Shown in pieces: positions 1-10,650 of a stretch of DNA of 64,000 nucleotides (positions are counted from its first letter, which is position 1; every line of letters starts with the position of its first letter). The DNA comes from Hypomyces perniciosus (taxonomy: Eukaryota; Ascomycota; Sordariomycetes; Hypocreales; Hypocreaceae), in contig SPDT01000006.1 in the NCBI GenBank assembly GCA_008477525.1, positions 3,685,501 to 3,749,500 of the forward strand, written 5' to 3'. The notes under the pieces are model-generated. The model ran no database searches. It was not told the DNA's origin and saw only the letters and a program-made list of their open reading frames with translations. Made by a program: the position numbers and the translations under genes.

Positions 1-3000
1 GAGGAGCTGGTCGACAAGTGTCGATGACTCAGATAAGAAGGCTTTTCCTTCAGGACTCCGCTCCCTATCTATTCCCACTGCCGCCTCGCAGGGCTCGGTG
101 CGCTTCCAAAGGGCCATTAATCTTCCTGCCGCTCCTGCACAACTATCTGCCAGCAAGATCATCAATTTCAATGTCTCTAATGATCCCTCCGAGTACTCTC
201 AGAGGAGGTTGTTTGCAGCCACGCCTTCTTCATCGCGAGACGCTGAACTAGATCTTGCACACCCGATATATGACCTTCCATCCCAACTTATCAATAACTT
301 TGCTTCTCTCGGCATTAAGCAAATCTACCCTTGGCAGAAAAGCTGCCTTAAAGGCCCTGGCTTGCTCTCTGGGTCCAAGAATTTGGTGTATTGTGCCCCC
401 ACTGGTGGTGGCAAATCCCTTGTCGCCGACTGTAAGCCATCATGGACTCCTCCATACACAAAGGACATAGCAACTGATGAATGCCCAGTGCTCATGCTAA
501 AGAGAATCATCGAAGAACCGGCCACCAAAGCCCTACTAATTCTTCCCTACGTCGCTCTCGTCCAGGAGAAAGTCCGCTGGCTACGCAATGTCGTTCAAGG
601 ATTGCGGACCAGCCCTGACTCTGACGAACTGGAGAAGCAGCGCGCCCAAAGTATATGGAGGCTACGTGCAGACCATGACTCCGTAAAAGTTGTTGGTTTC
701 TTCGGTGGTGGCAAGATTAAATCTAATTGGCAAGACTTTGATATTGGCATTTGCACGCTGGAGAAGGTTCGCTGTGCCATATATATGCTTAGATGCCTGT
801 GCTAATTCTTACAACAGGCGAATATGCTTATAAACACAGCTATAGAAGACTGCTCGGTCTCACAATTGCGAGCTGTTGTATTAGATGAGCTGCACATGAT
901 AGATGATGACCATCGCGGGTATCTACTGGAACTCATCGCCACCAAATTGCTCAGCCTAGAACAGCCTATTCAAATCATAGGCATGAGCGCTACGCTTCCT
1001 GTAGGCTTCGCTGTTTTACGAAATTTGGACTTCTTCTAACGAATCAGAATGCAAATCTTGTGGCGAAGTGGCTCAACGCACATTCATACGAAACCCGATA
1101 TCGACCAGTACCGATTGAGGAACACTTGGTGTGCGAGGGCAATATTTATCATACCGGTTCAAATGGCGTTTTAACTAGGACACAGTTGAAAGCCCAAGAT
1201 CTATCACAAGGTCGAGTAGCTCCCATCAGGCAAATTCAAGGATCTTCCCATAGAGAATTTGTTGACCCAGTTCTGAATGCGGTCGTGTCACTGGCTCATG
1301 AAACCGCGTCCATGGGCTTTGGTGCATTAGTTTTTGCTGGCAGTCGGGGCATGTGCGAATCGGATGCTCGTTTAATCAGCCGAGTCATGCCACAGTCTCA
1401 TGAGCTAGACAGTGAAACTCTGGATAAGAGGATGGACTTGCTGGGAGAGTTGAGAAGTCTTAGTACTGGTGTTGATCCGGTGCTTGAGGAAACAGTCTTA
1501 TATGGTGTTGCGTTTCATCGTGAGTCTTTACCATTTCTCCCTTAGTAATGAGCGGGATACTGATACACCTCAAGATGTGAGTCTAAGCTAGGTAATGCCC
1601 ATTACTTTTACTAACCCAGCAGGCTGGATTAACAAGCGAGGAGAGAGACCTCATTGCTGCCGCGTATGATACCGGTGTCATCCTAGTATGTGTTGCCACA
1701 TGTAGCTTAGCTGCTGGCATCAATCTGTTGGTATTCGTTATCCCATTGCGAAGAAGTCACACTGATAATCACAGTCCCGCACGAAGAGTGATACTTCACA
1801 ATGCCAGGATGGGTCGCGAATTCGTTGGCCCATCCATGCTAAGACAAATGAGAGGTCGTGCCGGGAGACAAGGCAAATCACCCGTGGGAGAGACATACCT
1901 ATGCTGTCGTCAAGACGATCTCGAGCACGTTTTGGACCTAGTATATGCCGATATACCGGAAATCACGAGCTGTCTCAATGCAGAGAATAAACGTATTCAG
2001 CGGTATGTTACTGCTAAACCCAGCTCAGAACAGTTCGTTAATGATACATACAAAAAGGGCAATCTTAGAGGTCATCTCTGTACGCCTAGCGACGAGCCAC
2101 GACTCTCTTCGGGACTATTTTGCAAAATCCCTTGTTAGCTATACTCATGATCGAGATTTTGTCGAAGAGTGCCTCAAGTCAGGTCTAGAAGACATCCACG
2201 GGTTGGGTCTCATAGTTCGCGATTCATTCTCCAATTTCGCGCCTACGCAACTTGGCAAGGCCATTGTAGCCTCGTCGGTTGACCCATACGATGGTGTTTT
2301 TATTCACACAGAGCTTACCAAATCGCTCCGGGCCTTTGTGATGGATGGAGAGATGCACATTCTCTACGTCTTCACACCGGTCCAAGACTTCGGCATTACA
2401 GTTAACTGGCAAGTATTCCGTAACGAGATGGATTCGCTAGACGAAAGCGGGCTCCGAGTCCTTAGATTTCTCGGACTCAAGCCGACTGCGGTTCTCAAGA
2501 TGTAAGTCACCGTTTTTTTTCCAATGCGTGTAAGACGTACCACTCACATGTGCAAGGGCGCAAGGTGCTGTTCTCAAGGAAAACACAAAGGAAGAGAAGG
2601 AACTGGCTCGCGTATACCGCCGTTTTTATCTAGCCCTCCAACTACGAGACTTGTGCAACGAGGTGCCTATACATATAGTTGCTCGGAAGTACGATACACC
2701 CCGGGGCACAGTTCAAACCCTTTCTCAAACATGCCAAGGATTCGCAGCCGGCATGATCAAGTTCTGTGAACATATGGGATGGGGGTAAGCGCTCAATGGC
2801 ATGCTCCTCATTTGACATCGAGCTAATGAGAGACAGGGTCATGGCGGCGGCTCTCGATCACTTTTCGGACAGGCTTATGGCCGGTGCCAGAACGGATCTG
2901 CTATCACTAGCAAAGATACCTTTCATTAAAAGCCGAACGGCGTGAGTTTCATCTATGTGACAATGTGTGATGAGGCTAATGAATGGGGTAGTCGAGTATT

Positions 3001-3335
3001 CTGGGAGAACGGGTATCGCTCCGTCGGTGCCATTGCAAACGCCGACCCCACAGAACTGGTTCCCATTTTGATGCAGGTACGTACGGCAGTGGAGGATGGG
3101 AAACAATGAGAATCCTCTGCTAATGTTTCTTCAGGCCCAAACGAACAAATTACGGGTGAAAGGCAAAGACAGCGAAAAGTATGAAGAAAAGCTTCTAGTA
3201 AAGGCCAGCGTGATCTCAGCATCGGCAAACCGGCTGTGGCGTAAGTGATGAGCTTTTTTGTATCTGCTGGATTCGTGACAAATTCTAACTGGCCCTGCAG
3301 AGGTTCAACTACAGGCAGAGATGGGCGAAGAGTAA
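1..3335 (+). CDS. HELQ/PolQ-type superfamily 2 DNA helicase, 5'-truncated
   Basis: An ATP-dependent DNA helicase of the HELQ (Mus301)/PolQ helicase group, whose members act in recombinational and cross-link repair. The frame is open to base 2, so the start lies outside the window. Exons read: <1-766, 818-1000, 1048-1519, ~1620-1726, 1775-2002, 2058-2501, 2557-2784, 2837-2941, 2992-3076, 3135-3240, 3301-3335 (stop 3333-3335). Visible motifs are Walker A APTGGGKS (near 397-420), DELH (near 885), GMSATLP (near 985), the AAGINL/PARRV pair that joins across intron 1727-1774, and motif VI MRGRAGRQGK. The family signature ENKRIQR-AILEVISVRLA is rebuilt by intron 2003-2057, and helix-hairpin-like C-terminal sequence follows. 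The junction after GVAFH (1519) to QAGL (1620) does not keep frame with canonical sites. No polymerase domain follows, which favours HELQ over full PolQ. Confidence 0.85.
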
Positions 3336-3641
3336 CTTTCTCCCGGTCAGTATGGGGAGGCAAGATTGCAAGATATCATTCATTAAATGAACCGGATTTG
3401 ATGTTGGACATGAACCAAGCAAGATTAGAGGCATGAACAAGGAATGAGGGCTAACCCATGCGTACGATGAAGTAGGACACAATAGCAAATCCAGCATTAG
3501 AACATCGGAGTTTGGTGGGCCATCATCAATGGTTTTTTGTTCTATCTGAGGCGGGTTTCTCCCGCTTCTGCAATTAATAATCTATTTACGAAGTACATCC
3601 ATTCTACCAGACATACCATTCAATCGCTTTGACCAAACCGA
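3336..3641. other. Convergent intergenic spacer
   Basis: 3' ends of the helicase and the S33 peptidase face each other across about 306 bp. I see no gene here. Confidence 0.6.
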
Positions 3642-5084
3642 TCAATCCGAGACATCATCCCTCAGACTAAACAGGTTCTGTAAGACCTCGTCTGACTTGG
3701 CACGCAGCGCGGAGTGGTACATGACATTTGTCTCAAACACCTTCGTGCCCCTGATCAACCTGGCAGTATCCTTGGCAAAGTCGTAATCGACGTACATATC
3801 CTCAACATACGACGCGGCATAGACGGGGACCTCATTCTTGCGCAGCTGGTCCTCATCGTAAAGAGAAGGCCAGTCAGCAGAAGTGGCTAGTCGCTCGGCG
3901 ACGTCCTGTAGAGGGATGAGCTCCGGGTACGTCTCAAAGTGAAGGGGGAAGATCATCTCGCCAGAGAAGAAGAGCGGTTGGCTCGGAGGTGAGGAGGAAA
4001 CAGATGCGTTTTCCGTGCTTAGCCAGGAGAATTGCTGCAGGGCCTTGCCGACCCGGCTGGCGGACCAGCTAGAAGTCTGGCCGGGGCCGTCGCAGTAGAT
4101 GGCCTCATGGAGGATGGCGTAGATGATGTTCGTGTCAAAGGTGGTGAAGGTCTCAAGAGGGGCGAGGGCGGCGCGAGTGAGGAAGCCAAACTGATCGAGA
4201 GAGGATTTGAGGTGGAGGAGGATGCCGTGGACTTGATCGAAGCCGCCGTGGCAACCGAAGGCGATGCCAATGGTGAGCAGACGGGGGATGGTCAAGAAGC
4301 CGCCTGCTGGCAAGGGGATACCCTGCTTTCCGCCCTCTTTCTCGATGTAAGCGGCGAGCAGGCGCAGTGTTTCGACGTCCTCGGGGAACTTCTTGTAGTA
4401 GGCGGTGTTGCGCTCAATGGTCTTGCGGAAGGTTGCCTCGTAGACCTGATCGACAGTCTTTCCAACAGGGGCCAGACCACCGGTAAGGAAGACCTCGCGC
4501 AGGCCCTCTGGGTGGAAAGACAGGTAGGAGATGCTGATGAAGCCGCCGTACGACTGGCCGAAGAGGGACCAGCGGGCTTTGTGCTCGGGCCAGCCCTCAG
4601 TTAGGCACTTGCGGACAGCCTCGCAATCGCGAACGGTGTTATCCTGGCGCATGCGCTTCAGGTAGTTCGCCTGCGCCTCAACGGCATCCGGTCCACTGCC
4701 GCCAGGGATCTGGGCAAGCATGGCGGTGGACACGGGTGTACTCAGGCCGACACCCCGGTGATCGAGATAGAGCACCTGGTAGCCACGAGATAGTGCCGTC
4801 CGGGTCAGCGGGTGGTCCTGGGGCTCCCGGTTGCCGTAGCCGGGGCCCCCCTCAAGGTAGACCATATACGGCTTCGGAGCCGGGGGTTCATCGGGAGCGA
4901 AGACGGGCGCCTCGTGCTTGGTAACGTTGCGGCCGAAGATGGTGATGGTACCGGCGGAGGGATTGGCGTAGTCGAGAGGCACTCGGAAGAAGAGCTCCGT
5001 GACGAGGAGCTGGCCGGGGACGATGTGGCTCTTGCTGCTCAGCAGCTTTGCGGGAGGGATGTTTGGTTGGTGTTGCGACGCCAT
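3642..5084 (-). CDS. Prolyl aminopeptidase-like alpha/beta hydrolase (S33)
   Basis: A single-exon protein of 480 aa with no signal peptide, so probably cytosolic. Family S33 enzymes remove N-terminal proline (or similar residues) from peptides. The sequence shows an oxyanion-type LEGGPGYG at 77-84, DHRGVGLS around 108-115, and the nucleophile elbow GQSYGG at 176-181 with Ser178. Near the C-terminus MYVDYDFA carries candidate acidic residues and MYHSALRA carries the likely catalytic His457. Length fits the larger fungal proline iminopeptidase group. The ATG at 5082-5084 is the first in frame. A long antisense frame exists but is a shadow. The exact substrate cannot be read from sequence. Confidence 0.88.
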   Translation of the reverse strand: MASQHQPNIPPAKLLSSKSHIVPGQLLVTELFFRVPLDYANPSAGTITIFGRNVTKHEAPVFAPDEPPAPKPYMVYLEGGPGYGNREPQDHPLTRTALSRGYQVLYLDHRGVGLSTPVSTAMLAQIPGGSGPDAVEAQANYLKRMRQDNTVRDCEAVRKCLTEGWPEHKARWSLFGQSYGGFISISYLSFHPEGLREVFLTGGLAPVGKTVDQVYEATFRKTIERNTAYYKKFPEDVETLRLLAAYIEKEGGKQGIPLPAGGFLTIPRLLTIGIAFGCHGGFDQVHGILLHLKSSLDQFGFLTRAALAPLETFTTFDTNIIYAILHEAIYCDGPGQTSSWSASRVGKALQQFSWLSTENASVSSSPPSQPLFFSGEMIFPLHFETYPELIPLQDVAERLATSADWPSLYDEDQLRKNEVPVYAASYVEDMYVDYDFAKDTARLIRGTKVFETNVMYHSALRAKSDEVLQNLFSLRDDVSD

Positions 5085-6289
5085 TGTCGTGGTGGTTGCA
5101 AGGAAGAGCTGGAGTACAAGGAATGGCCAGCAGAGAAGGGGGCTGTAATGCGAAAGCAGGCGATGAGCTCGGTACTAGTATACATACAATCGGAGGGCCA
5201 ATGCAAGGTGTTGATTGAAGCCATCGCGACCTGTATTGGAGGCATTCCGTACTTACCTCGAGTGGGGGAGGGGTTCTCTCTTTCTTATCTTGGATATGTA
5301 TTCCGATATGGTATGTGAGTAGTAGTTGATGTCTACTACATACAATTGAGGTTTGTCTGGGTCTGGTTTCTATATCTGATCTGTCCTGACTCTCCCCCGC
5401 GTCCTCAAGCGGTCTGGCAGTAGTATTATGGATATGCCTGGGCTGGTGTTTGCTGACCGTCGTCTCTCATTGGCAAACGTGCCGCTGTAACGCCATCATG
5501 CATTTGTCGTACCTAAGCTACTTATCTAGGCATTTTGTGGTCCCTGAGATCTCTACGGAGCAGTGCCAGCGGCTCTGCGGCAACCAACCCGGGCGCCTAA
5601 CCAGTACAAAGACGGGAGTTGGTTTACTATTAAACCCGTATCGTTTGTCATTGTCATGTCTTGGGCGGGGGTGATGGGACCTGCATATTCCCTAGTCAAG
5701 AGTACGTACACTCACATATTTGATATATTTCCATAGTGCCTGTACATACATAGTTTAGCTAGTCAAGGTTATGTAGGGTAACTTAATCATTAACCTTTGC
5801 TGGCTACTCCTTGTAAAAGCAGTACTACTGGGATTGTCGTCGGGTTATTCCATCATGATCTACGAAGTAGATACGGAGCCGAGAGCATGAAGATTGTCGA
5901 TCGGTGGTGGGGTTGGTGAGAAAGAAACAGTGTTATCCAATGAGACACAAACGAGACACAAACGAGACACAGCATAGCATCAATAAGATATCTGAAAAAC
6001 CAGTACCCTCACAGAAAAGTTGACTCTTTATTAACATACTTACTGTAAAACAGAGTCATGATATCCCATGGCAGCTCAAAATCAAATGCTGCCTACCCTG
6101 GAAAGGATCCACAAGTGTGGCTGACAGGGCAACAGAATGTACGGGTACGTACCATAGGTACTCATTACCAACGCGCGCCCCGCTTGGACCAGTTAAAACT
6201 CTCCTCGCCTCACTTCTCGTTCGGCTTTTTCTTTCTTTCTCTCTTCCTCCATTCTCTCTTCTTCTCCAACCTCACTTGGGCCATCAGGC
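5085..6289. promoter_or_regulatory. Divergent intergenic region, peptidase / CP-motif protein
   Basis: About 1.2 kb between two divergent starts, presumably holding both promoters. It contains the 11-bp tandem repeat at 5942-5971 and a pyrimidine-rich run (about 6215-6280) just before the + strand ATG. No coding signal was convincing. Confidence 0.5.
5942..5971. repeat. Tandem 11-bp repeat (GAGACACAAAC)
   Basis: Two perfect units and a partial third (GAGACACA) are directly visible in the divergent promoter region. Confidence 0.85.
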
Positions 6290-7976
6290 ATGGCATGTTT
6301 TCACCTTACGCAGACTGTCACGGATGCCTTCAATGCGCTTGCAGACGAAGTCCAGGTTTTAGTCGACCGCAAGACTGTTCTGGAGCACAAGTTGCGTTTT
6401 GCCCACGAGCAGGTAAGCTCCAGCTTTTTTTCCTTTGCAATTTTTACCTCGGTCCCCGAGTCCGGAGTTACCGGACTATCGACATGATGAGATATCTTTA
6501 GCTCTAGATCAAGAGCAGCTGGCTATAGCTAGTCTGCTGAGATTGACAACTTTATTTTCTCTGATCCAGAATCTGTTTCCTTTGCTGTTGCTGCTTGGCG
6601 GAAAGATCCCATCAACTTTAATTGGGCACGGCTCTAACATACCCTCAACACAGTTTCAATATCTTGCCGACAAATATGCACCGGCGGCGCCAGAGATAGC
6701 AGAGACGCTGGTGAAGCTGCAGCTCCCACCAGACACCTCTGTCGATGATACTTCGCCTGTGCCCCTTCCAAAGCGCAACTCGCTGCACTCCCAGCACCAG
6801 ATCGCTCTTATCATTCGTGACGGACGCCGAGCAGCAAGCAAGCTAGTCTCTCTAGGCGAAGCCAGCAAGACGACGGCATCCACCAGAGAGACATTCTCTC
6901 ATACTTCCCACGTAGAAACGTCCATGTCGACGGCACTCGAACAAGATTTTACTGTTGAGGGGAAGAAGGGCAATCTGCAATGTCCCTTCTCCAAGAACGC
7001 CCCTGCCGATGACACGGGAAGCCCGTGGCCTGAAAACGGCCGCGACTTGACCATACATCCTTCTGACGATCCCATATGTGTTACTATGTACGAAGAGTCG
7101 GCATCCCAACCCGGCGCCGTGAATGCCACTCAGCCTAGCAAATGCCCAATACGCTTCCTAGACCAACACTCTCCAGAGGAGGTTGCTCATTATGTTGAAA
7201 CACACAAACATGAGTTGCCCCGCAGCCACGAAGTCTGCTTGCGGAGATATCAGCGCAGTGAGGAGCAGGTCAAAAAGTTGGATTCCAAGTACGGCAACAT
7301 CGTGAGCATGATTGAAGACCTGAGTCATCTTCACAAGCCCATGCTGCCCGAAGATGACCAGCCGCGGCGTCGCAGCAATGCGACCAGGGCCTCCAACGAA
7401 AGAGTAGAGAGTTGGGCCCAAGCTGTCAGTGCGAGCACGGATCCGGAAACCGCTGCCGAACCACCACCCGACGCGGATGATGAACGGCACAGTCACTTCG
7501 ACCGACCGCTTAAGGAGGTCCGTGTTGGGGAATCACCGAGTCGCCCCTGGGGCATATCCGTACCTATTTATGAGTCGTCTGGCCACGAGGTTGACCATCC
7601 CATGTCACCACCGCCTGCTCCTGTGCGGATGCCGAGACCTACCCAGAGCACCCAGACCCCCGTAAAATCCCCAGCAAACAAGTGCCCGTTCGATCATACC
7701 AATCCCTCTGCATTTGCCGGATTGAACGTCTCTGCCAAACCCCAGTCGAAGGATCCTCCTGCTCCTGAAATTCTCCAAAACTCGACGCCTTTCACACCAG
7801 CGAAGCAAGCCGTCCCTCACGTGCCTCATTCTCCTCAACCCACATTCATCAATCCTGAACTATCAAAGGCGACGCCAGGAGGTATTCCACAGATGATTTT
7901 CACCGGCCCTGTGTTCATTGGTTATCCGATGGACCAAGCCATCCAATTCATGAACCAGTATCAACGAAATCAATGA
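6290..7976 (+). CDS. Conserved fungal-type protein with three Cys-Pro motifs
   Basis: Exons 6290-6412 and 6654-7976 give 481 aa. The intron of 241 nt starts GTAAGC and ends CAG, joining AHEQ to FQYLADKY in phase 0. The N-terminal 40 residues look helical (LADEVQVLVDRKTVLEHKLRFAHEQ). The rest is mostly disordered and Pro/Ser-rich. Three short motifs stand out: QCPFSK (Cys151), KCPIRF (Cys205) and KCPFDH (Cys385). A compact charged segment, PEEVAHYVETHKHELPRSHEVCLRRYQRSEEQVKKLDSKYG, follows the second and is the best candidate for a folded domain. I do not recognise the family. Repeated CP dipeptides resemble heme-regulatory motifs, but they could equally bind metal or have no cofactor role. 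No membrane segment or signal peptide is seen. Confidence 0.75.
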
Positions 7977-8521
7977 CCATTTCGATTCTCTCAACACCCT
8001 TTTTTAACACGCAAACTTCTTTTTATTACTGTTACGACAATATTTATGGCATATGGTTTGCTCACTGGACTGGGAGGTTGCTTTTTAGCGATGGCGTTTG
8101 GAATTCTTCAGGTGGACAGGAACGTCCTTTAGATACATTATTAATTGCTCTCCTACTATTTATTATGTTATTCTGTCAGGAGGAAGGGTTGCGTTGGTAA
8201 ACGGGCATACATGGACGACGGGTTGATCATTATCCGGTACAATGGGGTTAGGTTCAGAGTTGCGATCATGAAGACACAAAGCAAGACTCGCATACCCCCC
8301 TTTTTATCTCCATTCATCATCCCGTTCAGATGTTCTCTCTACTCGCGACACCCTTAAAAACAATCTACCATCAAATGCTAACGCCAGTCAAGTCTAAACG
8401 AGTGCCTATCCAAAGTCATTAAATATCAACATACACACATGAACATGAACCTGACCCCGTAGAACCCCTCCCCCTCCTGAACCCCTTGTTCTTAATCAAT
8501 CGATGAGGTTTCAAGATCCTG
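7977..8521. other. Convergent intergenic spacer
   Basis: About 545 bp between the stop of the CP-motif gene and the stop of the TVP38 gene. No gene is seen; it presumably holds both 3' UTRs. Confidence 0.6.
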
Positions 8522-9814
8522 TCAGTCACTTCTAGATTTGTTTTTCGGCTTGTTTTTGGTACTGCCGTCGCCGTCATTTGCATCATTCTCCTCATCATCC
8601 CAGTCATCGTTGACCTGCGTCTCCCATAGGGAGACATCATCATCGCCCATGACATTCGCCGCATCCTCGGGATCCATTAGCGTTTCGTCCGTATCCTCAT
8701 AGCTGCCGTCGCCCTCCTCAGCAGCATAGAGAGCTTCCTCACGGGCTAGTTCGGCGGCGTGGGCCATGGTGCGGCGGTAGACAACAATGCCGGCCACGGC
8801 GCCGATGAGACCGCCTGTGATCATGCCTACGTAGTTGATGACTTTGTCGTGGACGGACATGGCGTCGCCTTCTTCGGCGATGAGGGCGAGGCGGCTGCCG
8901 ATGAAGATGTGGATGAGGAGCTTAGGCCTATTATGGTGGTTAGTCTAGTCTCCCGAGCTGGTGTAGCTTGATCAAGGGGTCGTTGACTTACGTAGATAAC
9001 GCCGTAGAAAGAGCAAAGGACAGTGGGGAGATGCTAGGGATTGTGGCGAGGAAGCCATTGCTCAAGCTAAAAGGCAGTGGGCAGAACCGAATGCCAGTGA
9101 GATATAAGAGCCCATCTCGCCGGAGGACCTGTCCCAGCGCCACAAAACGGTGGTCACTGCCAACCAACATGTGAACATGCCTGCTCATCACCGTACGACA
9201 GGCAATAAAAGCAGCCAAACTACCAAGCACACACCCCCGCCGCAGCAATGGGCCAACCCATAGGGAAGCCAAAAACGAAGCCAGCGACGGTGTTGGCGGT
9301 CGAGTAGCCCACAATAGGTGGAAACGACGTAATAAAGACGAGCAGGAAGGCAATGATCCAACCGCCGGGCAGCGCGCGCCACGACTTGGACACTGTCGCA
9401 AGCCAAGCAAAGAACTTCTCCGTATAGATCAGAGTAATGACGACAAAGGCGGCGCCCAGAAGCAGCAGAACGAGCACTGCGACGCGCTGCAGCGGCGAGA
9501 GCTTCCAAAACGCCGCCATGACGCCCTGAGCTCTACGGAGGCACGCGTCCCATTGCCTGCGGAAGAACCCCCCCCCGTCGTGAGGATGACGACGGTATTC
9601 GCGCCGACGAGAACGATGAGCGCGCCATGCCTGAGAGGCGATGGGCGGAATCTCTGCTACTTCGGGACCATTGTTGCGACTGTGGCGCGGGTCTGGTAGA
9701 TGGTGATGCGGTTCGTGATGATGACGACGAGGAGGACAACGTAGAGGATGAGGGCGTCGGAGAGGAATTGTCGCTGAGCCTCTGATGGGACAGACTTTGG
9801 CGATTGCCCGGCAT
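8522..9814 (-). CDS. TVP38: Tvp38/TMEM64 family Golgi membrane protein, frame interrupted
   Basis: The SNARE-associated/VTT-domain family (Tvp38, TMEM64, DedA-like) of multi-pass Golgi/endosomal membrane proteins. Conserved sequence reads WKLSPLQRVAVLVLLLLGAAFVVITLIY, then FPPIVGYSTANTVAGFVFGFPMGWPIAAAG, then GSLAAFIACRTVMS, FVALGQVLRRDGL, RFCPLPFSLSNGFLATIPSISP, PKLLIHIFIGSRLALIAEEGD and a last membrane helix MITGGLIGAVAGIVVYRR. An acidic, Lys-ending tail follows. Exons are 8522-8927 and 8992-9814; intron 8928-8991 has GTAAGT and TAG. Two one-base frame shifts are needed: at the 5-C run 9234-9238 (between AAAG and LGSLAAF) and, if the Ser-rich N-terminus from ATG 9814 is real, at the 9-C run 9568-9576. 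Dropping one base in each run gives one continuous frame. The domain call is firm; the N-terminus is uncertain. Confidence 0.8.
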
Positions 9815-10650
9815 CGTTTCGAGTAGCAACCGGCTGTCGAAGGGAGCAAAGAGAGAGACCGAGAGCTCCGGAGTCGAGGGAGCAAGTATATGAGGAGGCG
9901 AAAAGAAGTGCTAGTACTCCGTAGTATCGCCGTAGTTCTCGTTTTCCACGGCTACCTTTCCATGCCGATACTAATGTGATCAAAGTTGTACGAAGTACAA
10001 AAGCAAGAAAGGCGACTCCGTAATAGTAAGCGTGAGAGGTTGCGTGAGAGGTGTCGGATTGCTCCTCCTCCTGGTGGATTGGATTCGTATTTCGATAGCA
10101 GATGACACGTGCTATGCGTCGCCACAATCAATGTAAGGAGCGACTTGCCGACTCTGGAGCAAAAGCCAATCTCGTTTATGGGACAGATACTACGAAGTAC
10201 TTCGTACCGTCGTCTTTTATTCACTACTTTCAACTTGGATTTGCTGCCGTCATCCTGCGTGGCTGAGAGGAGGTTATCGGAATGTTCGCTCGCCAAGTAA
10301 GATGACGTTGGGGCGCACTTGGGGGGTACAGTAAGGTCAAGTACCTTACGTCAGATCGACACACCTTAAGGGGACGTCCTCTCGAGGTATCCTCACATTA
10401 GCATCTGTATCATGTCCATATTAATCGGACTATTCCACCAACAGGGGAGCGTTTCCAGAAACGTGGGACGCCAACTACCGAATAGGAGTATCAGTAACTT
10501 ACGAAGTATTATATGAAGAATCGTCTTGAATAGCCAGCCTCTACTACTACCTAGCACTACGTCTTGACCACCCGCTTTCTCTCTTTCGCTGTAGCACTCC
10601 AATTTTTTTAATGTCATTTTTGTTCTTTTACTTCTTTCGTTCCCGCCTTG
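9815..10650. promoter_or_regulatory. Tandem intergenic region upstream of TVP38
   Basis: About 836 bp between the TVP38 start and the stop of the CCCH/Smr gene. It contains the dispersed 9-mer at 9915-9923 and the related TACGAAGTA/TACTTCGTA sequence at about 9986 and 10190-10207. No convincing gene is seen. Confidence 0.5.

Noticed and set aside
4032..4604. A 190-residue + strand frame
   Set aside because: Antisense shadow of the S33 peptidase; composition is skewed and no domain is seen.
9657..10127. A 156-residue minus-strand frame ending in a hydrophobic segment over the TVP38 N-terminus
   Set aside because: Its hydrophobic look comes from reading TC-rich serine codons out of frame; it stops before the domain and matches no family I know.
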